From positions 1 to 39,027 of the forward strand of contig CAKOHQ010000006.1 in the NCBI GenBank assembly GCA_934085875.1: a stretch of 39,027 bases of DNA, in the 5' to 3' direction. This DNA comes from an uncultured Bacilli bacterium. Its GTDB lineage: Bacteria > Bacillota_I > Bacilli_A > RF39 > UBA660. The translations under genes were made by a program, and so were the position numbers. The notes beneath the pieces were generated by a model. That model worked only from the letters and a program-made list of their open reading frames with translations, searched no databases and was not told where the DNA came from. Each line of letters starts with the position of its first letter. Position 1 is the stretch's first letter. Below are positions 1 through 7,303 of the stretch, in pieces.

Positions 1-389
1 GTGATAAAGGTGTTAGAAGATTATTGGATGATTTAAAAACTGTAAGAAAAAAAATAATGTCTGCAACCACTGATAGTGAAATGAATATAAAATATGATCC
101 AATTAATAAACCTGGTATTTCAAATTTAATAAATATATATCGTTCACTTACAAATAAAAGTATAAGTGAAGTAGAAGAAGAGTTTAAGGATACAAACTAT
201 GGTACTTTTAAAACTAAAGTCGCTGATGTAGTAGTTGATTTATTAAATAATATTCAAAATAAATATAATGAAATTTTAAAAAGTGAATATTTAGATGAAA
301 TATTAGATAATGGTGCTAAGATTAATATAGAAATTACAAAGAAATTTTATGAAAAAATGAAAAAATCTATTGGTTTAGGAAGAAATTAA
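1..389 (+). CDS. trpS: Tryptophanyl-tRNA synthetase, C-terminal part (partial, enters from left edge)
   Basis: The frame is open from base 3 to a TAA at 387-389, so the gene starts outside the window. The visible ~129 residues match the C-terminal helical domain of bacterial TrpRS (class I, charges tRNA-Trp): a stretch ending TDSE (expected near the anticodon-binding helices), the PGISNLINIYRSL segment, the GYGTFK-like turn, and the closing ILDNGA helix. The nucleotide-binding fold and KMSKS loop lie upstream and cannot be checked. A strong hairpin follows 12 bases after the stop, so this looks like the last gene of its transcript before tRNA-His. Confidence 0.9.
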   Translation, partial: DKGVRRLLDDLKTVRKKIMSATTDSEMNIKYDPINKPGISNLINIYRSLTNKSISEVEEEFKDTNYGTFKTKVADVVVDLLNNIQNKYNEILKSEYLDEILDNGAKINIEITKKFYEKMKKSIGLGRN

Positions 390-401
390 GAATTTCTTCT
401 T

Positions 402-440
402 GATAATTGTATTATTATTTGATACAATTATCTTGTTCTT
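402..440 (+). terminator. Rho-independent terminator after trpS
   Basis: GATAATTGTA (402-411) pairs perfectly with TACAATTATC (423-432), and the stem can extend by one more A-T pair. The T-rich TTGTTCTT follows. It separates trpS from the tRNA gene. Confidence 0.7.
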
Positions 441-517
441 GGCGGGATTGGTGAAGTGGTTAACACGCCGGATTGTGGCTCCGGTATGCGTGGGTTCGAT
501 CCCCACATCTCGCCCCA
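441..517 (+). tRNA. tRNA-His (GTG anticodon), CCA encoded
   Basis: The acceptor stem GGCGGGAT pairs with the eight bases before CCA, including the extra G at -1 that marks tRNA-His. The anticodon stem CCGGA/TCCGG encloses the loop TTGTGGC, giving anticodon GTG. The T-arm GTGGG-TTCGATC-CCCAC is canonical. The CCA end is encoded at 515-517. Confidence 0.97.
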
Positions 518-531
518 TTTTTGAAATAATG

Positions 532-553
532 CTCGCATTTGCGGGTTTTTTTT
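532..553 (+). terminator. Terminator after tRNA-His
   Basis: CTCGC (532-536), loop ATTT, GCGGG (541-545) and then eight T. This is a short GC-rich stem with a U tract right after the tRNA. Confidence 0.8.
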
Positions 554-605
554 ATGATTTATTTTTTTGAACACACTTGCAAACACATTTCATAATAAAA
601 AATGC

Positions 606-1943
606 TTATTCAAAGAAATCACCCCAAGGATTCTCTTTTTGTAAGTATTTTTTTATATTTCTAATAGTAATAGTATCTGGTTTTATATTGTTAATATCAT
701 CCCAACTGATAGGAAATGATATACTAGCTTTTTCTTTTAATCTTAAAGAATAAGGACACACACTAGTAGCACCCATCTTATTTCTATAATAATCAATTAA
801 TATTTTGTTCTTTCTTTTTTCTTTTCTAATATTAGTAGTATATTTACTAGGATACTTATTAATTAATATATCAACTATACTTTTAGATATTTTTTCTAAT
901 AATTTATAAGATTTAACATTAATTGGTACAAATATATGGTATCCTTTACCACCACTAGTTTTTAAATAACTTTTTAAATTTAATTCATCTAATATCTTTT
1001 TTAATTCTATGGCACACTTTCTTACTTTTTTTATTTCTAAATTAATATCTGGATCTAAATCAAATACCATAATATCAGGAACTTTAATCTTATTTTGTTT
1101 AGAACACCATATATGAAATTCGTAGCTGTTCATTTGTACTTCTTCTAAAAGACCATTTATATTTTTAATATAATAATATTCTCCACCATGAACTTTCTTT
1201 TTACCAATATTTTTTGAATTAGTATTTAAATGTTTCATAAAAAACTTTTCTTTATCTATCCCATTTGGACTTCTAACAGTACTTATAAGTCTATTATTTA
1301 AAAAAGGCATCATTCTATCACTTACTAATTTATAATATTCTATTATATCTTTTTTAGTAATTTTATATTTTGGATATATTATTTTATCTTCATTAGTAAT
1401 CTTAATATTATCTATTCCTAATTTAATTTCTTCCATTGTTCTATTAGATTTAATACTTGTATTATATTTTTTAATATCTATATCAGAAACATATTCATCT
1501 TTTTCTTTAATTAATAACCAGTTATTATCTTTAAATTTTATTAATGTCCAATTACCTTTTAATCTTTTACCAAATAAAGTAAATTTTATATATTTATTAA
1601 TATCAATCTCATTTATTATATAATGCCCTTTATCCCATAACATTACAGTACCAGCACCATACTCACCCTCTGGTATTGTACCTTCAAAGTTTCCGTAGCT
1701 AATGGGATGGTCTTCAACTTTAACGGCAAGTCTTTTATCTTTAGGATTATATGATGGACCTTTAGGAACTGCAAAACTTATATAAACATCATTATATTCT
1801 AAACGTAAATCATAATGATCTTTAGTAGCAATATGGTATTGCACAACAAATTTTAATAACTTATTACTTTTTTTCTTTTTACCATAAGGTTCTTTAGTTT
1901 TATTGAAATTACGTTTCTTATTATATTCTTTTAAACTAGACAT
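606..1943 (-). CDS. ligD: LigD-like protein: 3'-phosphoesterase plus polymerase/primase domains, no ligase domain
   Basis: This 445-residue protein belongs to the end-processing part of bacterial non-homologous end joining. The N-terminal PE domain (about 30-150) keeps the residues known from Pseudomonas LigD: H37, H43, D45 and R47 in one segment, then H79 and Y83. The POL domain (about 185-440) is the archaeo-eukaryotic primase type, with RSPNGIDKEKFFMKH near 224-238, the metal-binding DLDPD at 295-299, SGGKGYHIF at 330-338 and a WDD segment near 414. LigD proteins often also carry an ATP-dependent ligase domain; none is present here. No Ku gene is in the window. The ATG has GGTGAT upstream. 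It probably works with a separate ligase and Ku in repair, possibly in spores. The gene symbol denotes the family. Confidence 0.88.
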   Translation of the reverse strand: MSSLKEYNKKRNFNKTKEPYGKKKKSNKLLKFVVQYHIATKDHYDLRLEYNDVYISFAVPKGPSYNPKDKRLAVKVEDHPISYGNFEGTIPEGEYGAGTVMLWDKGHYIINEIDINKYIKFTLFGKRLKGNWTLIKFKDNNWLLIKEKDEYVSDIDIKKYNTSIKSNRTMEEIKLGIDNIKITNEDKIIYPKYKITKKDIIEYYKLVSDRMMPFLNNRLISTVRSPNGIDKEKFFMKHLNTNSKNIGKKKVHGGEYYYIKNINGLLEEVQMNSYEFHIWCSKQNKIKVPDIMVFDLDPDINLEIKKVRKCAIELKKILDELNLKSYLKTSGGKGYHIFVPINVKSYKLLEKISKSIVDILINKYPSKYTTNIRKEKRKNKILIDYYRNKMGATSVCPYSLRLKEKASISFPISWDDINNIKPDTITIRNIKKYLQKENPWGDFFE

Positions 1944-1992
1944 AATATCACCATTATATAGTTTAAATTATTTTTAATATTTTATTCAATTA

Positions 1993-2001
1993 TGATATAC
2001 T
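1993..2001 (+). promoter_or_regulatory. Extended -10 promoter of the small membrane protein gene
   Basis: TGA-TATACT (extended -10) ends at 2001, 17 bases before the ATG at 2019. No good -35 is visible. Confidence 0.45.
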
Positions 2002-2018
2002 TTAGATGGTGATATAAT

Positions 2019-2273
2019 ATGGATATAGAAGATAGAATAAATAATATTGAAAAGAGAAACAAAAGGGTAGAATTAGATAAAAAATGGGAAACATCTGTTA
2101 CTAGAAGAGTTTGTATTATAATCTTAACATATATTATTGTTGTATTATATTCGTATCTAGTTAGAAATAATAATAATATTTTATTAAGTTCACTAGTTCC
2201 GGTAATAGGTTATACTTTATCAACTTTATCATTAAAATTAATTAGAAAATTCTGGGAAAAGAAATATAAATAA
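2019..2273 (+). CDS. Small two-helix membrane protein, unknown function
   Basis: This 84-residue protein is not recognised. An N-terminal charged stretch (residues 1-28, rich in E, K and R, probably a short amphipathic or coiled helix) precedes two hydrophobic segments, about 31-47 and 54-71, and a basic tail ending KFWEKKYK. The charge pattern suggests a membrane hairpin with both ends in the cytoplasm. GGTGAT lies 5 bases before the ATG. It is divergent from ligD and ends immediately before a large inverted repeat. Confidence 0.6.
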   Translation: MDIEDRINNIEKRNKRVELDKKWETSVTRRVCIIILTYIIVVLYSYLVRNNNNILLSSLVPVIGYTLSTLSLKLIRKFWEKKYK

Positions 2274-2323
2274 TTGTTGCGTAGATTCGCAAAGTTTACA
2301 TTTTTTGCGTATCTATGCAACAA
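2274..2323. repeat. 20-bp inverted repeat upstream of the AbiEi promoter (candidate operator)
   Basis: The left arm 2274-2293 and right arm 2304-2323 are inverted copies that differ at two positions, one of them a G-T wobble. The loop is 10 bases. No U tract follows on the plus strand, so it is not an ordinary terminator. It ends 5 bases before the -35 box of the next gene. AbiEi-type antitoxins are known to repress their own promoters by binding inverted repeats, so an operator role is a reasonable inference. Confidence 0.65.
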
Positions 2324-2328
2324 AATAA

Positions 2329-2357
2329 TTTACAAAAATAATATAAATTGATACAAT
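2329..2357 (+). promoter_or_regulatory. Promoter of the abiEi-like gene
   Basis: TTTACA (2329-2334), 17-bp spacer, TACAAT (2352-2357). The predicted transcript starts at about 2364, at the ribosome-binding site, so the leader is only about 11 nt. Confidence 0.65.
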
Positions 2358-2374
2358 ATAATCAGGTGATACAT

Positions 2375-2968
2375 ATGACAGATTCGGAAAAAATTATTAG
2401 TTATTCTAAAGCTAATAAAGGATATATTACTACAAAATTTATCCAAGAAAATAAAATAAATACTATGTCACTAACAAGATTAATAAAAGATGGAAAATTA
2501 AAAAGAATATGTAAAGGTTTTTATGTAAATAATGATTATTTTAGAGATGATTATTATGAATGTCAAGTAAAGTCTAAAAAATCGATATTTTCTGATGCTA
2601 CTGCGCTTTATTTTTATGATCTATCTGATAGAACACCAATATTTTTTGATGTAGCAGTTCCCAGAGGATATAATGGTGCTCTAAGGAAAGACAAAAATGT
2701 AATATTACATTACATCAAACCTGAAAATCTTGAATTGGGTTTAACTTATATAGATTCACCTTTTGGAATGAAAATAAGAATTTACGATAAAGAACGTACT
2801 ATTTGTGATATTATAAAAAATAAAAAAAAGATGGAACCATCCATTTTTGTTAAAGCGCTTCAAAGATACTCAAAATCAAAGGATAAAAATTTAAATAAAT
2901 TAATGAGATATGCAAAGAAACTTAATATAGATAAAAAAGTTAGAGAATATATGGAAATTTTATTATAA
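2375..2968 (+). CDS. AbiEi-type antitoxin / transcriptional regulator (orphan, type IV TA)
   Basis: The start is the ATG at 2375, which has AGGTGAT at 2364-2370; an in-frame TTG at 2348 has none. The 197-residue product starts with a winged-helix segment (GYITTKFIQENKINTMSLTRLIKDGKLKRICKGFY, given here as its landmark residues G-Y-I and the GK(L)KRICKGFY turn). An AbiEi core follows, with DATALYFYDLSDR, FDVAVPRGY and an ERTICDII motif near 150. AbiEi proteins repress their operon and neutralise the AbiEii nucleotidyltransferase toxin. The toxin normally follows directly; here only a fragment of its C-terminus remains (3002-3130). The protein may survive as a stand-alone regulator. Confidence 0.82.
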   Translation: MTDSEKIISYSKANKGYITTKFIQENKINTMSLTRLIKDGKLKRICKGFYVNNDYFRDDYYECQVKSKKSIFSDATALYFYDLSDRTPIFFDVAVPRGYNGALRKDKNVILHYIKPENLELGLTYIDSPFGMKIRIYDKERTICDIIKNKKKMEPSIFVKALQRYSKSKDKNLNKLMRYAKKLNIDKKVREYMEILL

Positions 2969-3001
2969 TATAGAAAAATATATAAAATAATATTGAAATA
3001 A

Positions 3002-3130
3002 GTTGTATTGTGTGATATAGCAAATGATGATGATATGAAATATAAATGGAAATATTATCAAGAAAGAAATGAATATGCAAAAAATATAAGTTTTATAGAA
3101 ATTATGAATTCAATAAACAAAGTATTATAA
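3002..3130 (+). pseudogene. Remnant of AbiEii nucleotidyltransferase toxin C-terminus
   Basis: The frame from 3002 to the TAA at 3128-3130 has a stop just before it and no start or ribosome-binding site. It encodes about 42 residues with the pattern MKYKWKYYQERNEYAKNISF followed by a short helix. This resembles the last residues of AbiEii proteins (W..Y...N.YA..I.F). It lies directly downstream of the AbiEi gene, where the toxin gene should be. The nucleotidyltransferase motifs are absent, so the toxin is deleted. Confidence 0.55.
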
Positions 3131-3147
3131 ATAATGGAGGAAGAGAA

Positions 3148-3684
3148 ATGAAGAAATTAGAAACAGATAGACTAATTTTAAGAAAAATAACATTAGATGA
3201 TACAGAGAATATGTTTAACAATTGGGCTAGTGACCCTAAAGCAAGTGAAATGCTTGATTGGGAAGTTCATGAAAGTGTTGATGTCACAAAAAAAGTTATT
3301 TCTCATTGGATAGAAGAATATGAGAATGGGGCTTATAATTGGGTAGTGGAATTAAAAGATAATCACGAAATAATAGGCAACATAACAGCAGTAAAATACA
3401 ATGAAAAGAATAAAACTTGTGAAATAGGATATTGTTATGGTTCAAAATATTGGAGACATGGATATGCAAGTGAAGCATTAAGAAGAGTAATAGAATTTTT
3501 TCTTAATGAGACATGTATAGAATTAGTTGAAGCAAAACATATTTTTGGTAATCCAAATAGCGGCAAAGTTATGGCTAAAGCTGGTATGACAAAAGAAGCA
3601 ACACTTAGAAGAAGACATCTAAACAAAAAGACAGGTGAAATAGAGGACTTGATAGTTTATAGCATAACAAAAGATGAATTATAA
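3148..3684 (+). CDS. GNAT-family N-acetyltransferase, RimJ/RimL-like
   Basis: This 178-residue protein has the RimJ/RimL-type layout. It opens with LETDRLILRKITLDD, has a central GYCYGSKYWRHGYASEAL acetyl-CoA-binding region (motif A, about 94-111) and an NPNSGKVMAKAGM motif near 136-148. This family acetylates protein N-termini or small amines; the substrate cannot be told from sequence. GGAGG lies just before the ATG. It converges with the chaperonin-like gene and stops 5 bases from that gene's end. Confidence 0.88.
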   Translation: MKKLETDRLILRKITLDDTENMFNNWASDPKASEMLDWEVHESVDVTKKVISHWIEEYENGAYNWVVELKDNHEIIGNITAVKYNEKNKTCEIGYCYGSKYWRHGYASEALRRVIEFFLNETCIELVEAKHIFGNPNSGKVMAKAGMTKEATLRRRHLNKKTGEIEDLIVYSITKDEL

Positions 3685-3706
3685 AAAAACTACATTTCAT
3701 TGTAGT
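3683..3706 (-). terminator. Terminator of the rSAM-DUF4130-chaperonin operon (minus strand)
   Basis: On the minus strand ACTACA, a 6-base loop and TGTAGT are followed by seven T. The stem includes the TAG stop codon of the chaperonin gene. Confidence 0.7.
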
Positions 3707-5225
3707 CACTTATCTTATTTAAATTATTTTTATATTCATTTATTATTAAATGTGATGTAGTAAGTAGCATGCTTGATATACTTACTGCATTTTTTAATGC
3801 ATTAATAAGTACATTTGTTGGATCAATCACTAAAGTAGTATCTACATTTTCATAATCTGATTTATTTATATTATATAATTTATTAAAATCACTATTTTTA
3901 ATATTATCATAAATTTCTTTATTATCTAAACCAGAATTAATTAATATTTGTTTAAATGGTAAATATAAAACATCATAAAATAATTTATCCATTTCATTTT
4001 CTATCTTTATTTTATCTCTTAATTTAAGTAGAGCAATTCCAGCACCTGGTAATATACCTTTTGTAGATACATCAATTGCATGTAGTGCATCAATATATCT
4101 CATTTTTAATTCTCTTCTTTCTGTTATTGTATTAGCACCTACCAAAATATTTGCAATAGTATTAGATAACATTGATATACGTAATTCATTAAAATTTTTA
4201 TTAATATCATCATCTATTTTAATTTCATTAATTAAATTTTCTACTTCATTATTATAATCAAAAGATAATATTACTTCTTCATTATTAATAACAATATTAT
4301 TAACGTATCCTAAATCATTTAAAGTTATATAATTATTTTTAATGATTTTACTATTTGTAATAACACTTATATCTTTTAATATTTCATGTGCTTTATATCC
4401 ATAAGATGGAGTTTTTAAAAGACATATTTTTATTTCATTAGATAAATATAATGATACTAAATCATTTACTACATCTTCATTATAATCATCACTTATTATA
4501 ACTAGACTATTATTATTTTTTATAACTTCATTTAATATACTAGCAATACTTTCTATACTATCTAACTTATTATTTATAATTAAAATATTTGGTTTATTAT
4601 ATTCAATACTTTCTTGTTCGTTTAAGAAATAATTGGATGCCAATACAGTTTCAAACCTATATCCATTCAAATACTTAGTACAAGATTTACTAGACTCAAC
4701 TTCTTTAATATTTATTGCATTAATACTTTCTGTTTTTAAATAAGCATCATATATATTTTTTGCAATATCATCGTCATTGCTACTAGTTAGTGCAACATTA
4801 AACAATTCTTTATCAGTAGGAATACGTGATATATTTTCTAATTCACTAATTAACTTATCCAAATAATTATTTAATTCTTTCTTTAATATTATAGAATTAT
4901 ATCCTGCATTAATTAACTTCAAACCCTCATTAAATATTCCTTCTAATAATACTAGGGTAGTTGTAGTACCATCACCAACTATATCATTTGTTTTAATACT
5001 AGCTTCTTTAGCTAACGTTAATATAGTATTAACAACTTCATCTTCACTTTCTATATTTTCTGCAATTGTCACACCATCATTTGTTATAAAAGGACTAAAG
5101 CTAGAATGGTCTATTATTACATTATTTCCTTTAGGACCAAGTGTTATTTTAACACTACCACATAATAAATTAATTGCATCACACATTTTCTCATATAATT
5201 CATTTCCAAATACTACCTTTTTCAT
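3690..5225 (-). CDS. Divergent GroEL-like chaperonin
   Basis: This 511-residue group I chaperonin homologue (GroEL is about 540) aligns from end to end. The ATPase signatures are TLGPKG (28-33), TNDGVTIA (D50, like GroEL D52), GDGTTTT (84-90, D85, like D87) and DALHA near residue 380 (like D398). The apical domain is recognisable (YRFETVLASNYF) but strongly diverged, GVAGGGVAL has become GILPGAGIAL, and the Gly-Gly-Met tail is missing. No groES is adjacent. Its ATG overlaps the stop of the DUF4130 gene (ATGA), so it is the third gene of a DNA-metabolism operon, not of a heat-shock operon. It may be a specialised paralogue or the genome's only GroEL; the window cannot tell which. Confidence 0.85.
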   Translation of the reverse strand: MKKVVFGNELYEKMCDAINLLCGSVKITLGPKGNNVIIDHSSFSPFITNDGVTIAENIESEDEVVNTILTLAKEASIKTNDIVGDGTTTTLVLLEGIFNEGLKLINAGYNSIILKKELNNYLDKLISELENISRIPTDKELFNVALTSSNDDDIAKNIYDAYLKTESINAINIKEVESSKSCTKYLNGYRFETVLASNYFLNEQESIEYNKPNILIINNKLDSIESIASILNEVIKNNNSLVIISDDYNEDVVNDLVSLYLSNEIKICLLKTPSYGYKAHEILKDISVITNSKIIKNNYITLNDLGYVNNIVINNEEVILSFDYNNEVENLINEIKIDDDINKNFNELRISMLSNTIANILVGANTITERRELKMRYIDALHAIDVSTKGILPGAGIALLKLRDKIKIENEMDKLFYDVLYLPFKQILINSGLDNKEIYDNIKNSDFNKLYNINKSDYENVDTTLVIDPTNVLINALKNAVSISSMLLTTSHLIINEYKNNLNKISDYNEM

Positions 5226-5965
5226 ACTTCATCACTCATTTCTATTATATATTTCCAATATTTTTTAGGCATAAAATTCATTCTACATCTATCATTTTTT
5301 CTTTCTTTAATACCAATAGTCTTATAAAAAGTAGTCCATAAATTTTCTATATCTAGTTCATTATCACTATATTTTAATTCATCAATCTTTATATTATCTT
5401 TATTAGTTATTATAACGTCTTTCTTATCATAAATACTTATTAAATTACGTTTATTATCTACTATTACAAAACATTCATTTTTTAATCTTTTCTTAAAATG
5501 ATTAGTAAGTAAACCAATACAATTGTTAGTAGGTTCTATCTCAGCATATAATACTTTATTATTTAATTCTCTAAATCTAACAAAACCTTTTAATTTGTGA
5601 GTTTCATATCCAACATATTTATTTATTCTTAATGCTTCATTAACACATTTTAAATTTCTCATATACATAGTATTCTCTTTGTATTTTAAACTATTTAAAT
5701 AGTAATAATATATTATTAGTTCTTTATTATTTTCACTAGACAAAGATACTTTATATATTATATTGAAATTATTAATACCAATACTTTTAATACAATGATT
5801 AATTATATCTTTATTATCACTCAAATCTAACTTTATTATATTATCAAATAGAGTAGGATTATACATTTCATCTTTAATATTATATGGTTTTATATTATGT
5901 TCTATAAGAATATTAATTAGTTTTAAAAGTTCATAAAAATTATTATAAATATATATATTATTCAT
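5222..5965 (-). CDS. DUF4130 (TIGR03915-type) DNA-metabolism protein, partner of the radical SAM protein
   Basis: This 247-residue protein has the conserved C-terminal block of the family that is almost always encoded beside a TIGR03916 radical SAM protein. The landmarks are THKLKGFVRFRE (about 122-133), YAEIEPTNNCIGLL, HFKKRL, the WTTFYKTIGIKERKN segment (about 210-224) and the end FMPKKYWKYI. The family is described as probably acting in DNA repair or modification, and some members are fused to uracil-DNA glycosylase domains; no such domain is seen here. It overlaps the upstream gene by 8 nt and the downstream gene by 4 nt, implying translational coupling. Confidence 0.85.
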   Translation of the reverse strand: MNNIYIYNNFYELLKLINILIEHNIKPYNIKDEMYNPTLFDNIIKLDLSDNKDIINHCIKSIGINNFNIIYKVSLSSENNKELIIYYYYLNSLKYKENTMYMRNLKCVNEALRINKYVGYETHKLKGFVRFRELNNKVLYAEIEPTNNCIGLLTNHFKKRLKNECFVIVDNKRNLISIYDKKDVIITNKDNIKIDELKYSDNELDIENLWTTFYKTIGIKERKNDRCRMNFMPKKYWKYIIEMSDEV

Positions 5966-7172
5966 TAAATAAACTTAATTGTGTAATACTAGGTTTAATT
6001 ATTTCTTGATCTTCTAAAACTAAATTAGATTCTATAAATTCTTTTATAAATAAATCTTTATTTATAAAATATTTACCATTGCATGTAATAAAGTATTTTG
6101 CTCTTTTCATAACAACTCCCATATTTTTTAAATCTTTAAATTCTATTTTAAAGTGTCTTCTAGATGATATAATCCTTTTAGCAGATTTAACTCCAATTCC
6201 AGGTATTTTGAGTAAATCATTATATGATGCTTCATTAATTTCTTTAGGGAATAAGTCTAAGTGACTCAGTGCCCAACTTGCTTTAGGGTCTACTAATATA
6301 TTAAAGTTTTTATGTTCATCATCTAAAAGTGTATCAGTAGTAAATCCATAAAACCTTAATAACCAATCTGCTTGATATAATCTATGTTCTCTTTTAAGCG
6401 GAGGTAGTGATAAAGTAGGAAGTAATTTATCTTTGTTTACTGGGATATACGCAGAATAAAATACTCTTTTTAAGTTATGACTTTTATATAAATTTTCAGA
6501 TCTAGTCATTATTTCATAATCACTTTCACTTGTTGCACCTATTATCATTTGAGTACTTTGTCCAGCAGGAACAAATTTTCTACTTTTATTTGATTTTATA
6601 AGATTCATAATATTTTCTATTTTATCTCCATTTTTATTAGGTGCTAAAAGTTTTAAAGAGTTGTTGCTAGGAAGCTCTATATTAGAACTCATTCTATCTA
6701 CCAATAATCCCAATTTTTTTATTAAATAATCACTAGCACCAGGTATTGCTTTAGCATGAATATATCCAGAAAAGTGATATTTACTTCTAAGCATACTTAT
6801 TGTTTTAATTAGTAATTCCATAGTATAATCAGGACTTTTTATTATTCCACTTGATAGAAATAAACCTTCTATATAATTTCTTCTATAAAAATTAATTGTT
6901 ATATTACATATTTCTTCTGGAGTAAATGTTGCTCTTTTAATATTATTTGATTTTCTATTAATACAATATTTGCAATCAAATATACATGAATTAGACATCA
7001 ATATTTTTAACAAAGAAATACATCTTCCATCACTAGAAAATGAATGACATATACCACCGATATTTGCGTTTCCAATACCATTATCATTTTTTCTACTACT
7101 TCCACTAGAAGAACAAGAAGCATCGTATTTAGCACTATCTGCTAATATTGTTAACTTTTCTTTTATATCCAT
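5958..7172 (-). CDS. Radical SAM protein linked to DNA repair (TIGR03916 / rSAM-UDG-linked type)
   Basis: This 404-residue protein has the radical-SAM [4Fe-4S] motif C63-IFD-C67-KY-C70, preceded by the family's conserved N-terminus (KLTILADSAKYDASCSSSG). A helix-hairpin-helix motif (LLKIPGIGVKSAKRI, about 330-344) implies DNA binding. Family members are annotated as putative DNA modification/repair proteins; the reaction is not established to my knowledge. It is the first gene of a three-gene minus-strand operon, with GGTGAT before the ATG. Its promoter contains two palindromes, suggesting a dedicated repressor. Confidence 0.9.
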   Translation of the reverse strand: MDIKEKLTILADSAKYDASCSSSGSSRKNDNGIGNANIGGICHSFSSDGRCISLLKILMSNSCIFDCKYCINRKSNNIKRATFTPEEICNITINFYRRNYIEGLFLSSGIIKSPDYTMELLIKTISMLRSKYHFSGYIHAKAIPGASDYLIKKLGLLVDRMSSNIELPSNNSLKLLAPNKNGDKIENIMNLIKSNKSRKFVPAGQSTQMIIGATSESDYEIMTRSENLYKSHNLKRVFYSAYIPVNKDKLLPTLSLPPLKREHRLYQADWLLRFYGFTTDTLLDDEHKNFNILVDPKASWALSHLDLFPKEINEASYNDLLKIPGIGVKSAKRIISSRRHFKIEFKDLKNMGVVMKRAKYFITCNGKYFINKDLFIKEFIESNLVLEDQEIIKPSITQLSLFNE

Positions 7173-7189
7173 ATCACATCACCAAATAT

Positions 7190-7218
7190 ATTATATAACA
7201 AATATTTGTTTGTGTAAA
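7190..7218 (-). promoter_or_regulatory. Promoter of the rSAM-DUF4130-chaperonin operon
   Basis: On the minus strand: TTTACA (complement of 7213-7218), exactly 17 bp, then TATAAT (complement of 7190-7195). It lies close before the ATG at 7172. Confidence 0.75.
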
Positions 7219-7227
7219 CAATTGTTT
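7197..7227. promoter_or_regulatory. Two palindromic candidate operator sites
   Basis: AACAAATATTTGTT (7197-7210) is a perfect 14-bp palindrome lying entirely inside the 17-bp promoter spacer. AAACAATTGTTT (7216-7227) is a perfect 12-bp palindrome overlapping the -35 box. Both have ACAA...TTGT half-sites. A repressor binding here would block RNA polymerase. The sites do not look like a typical Bacillus LexA box. Confidence 0.55.
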
Positions 7228-7248
7228 GTAAATAAATTGATTTGGCAT

Positions 7249-7277
7249 TTGACGTATATGAATTAATATGTTATTAT
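7249..7277 (+). promoter_or_regulatory. Promoter of the LRR protein gene
   Basis: TTGACG (7249-7254), 17-bp spacer, TATTAT (7272-7277). An alternative TATAAT at 7275-7280 would give a 20-bp spacer. Confidence 0.5.
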
Positions 7278-7303
7278 AATCCGAAAAAAAGGGGAAATGA
7301 ATT

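Noticed and set aside
441..560. tRNA-His as an integration site for a mobile element.
   Set aside because: No integrase and no direct repeat of the tRNA 3' end were noticed in the sequence that follows.
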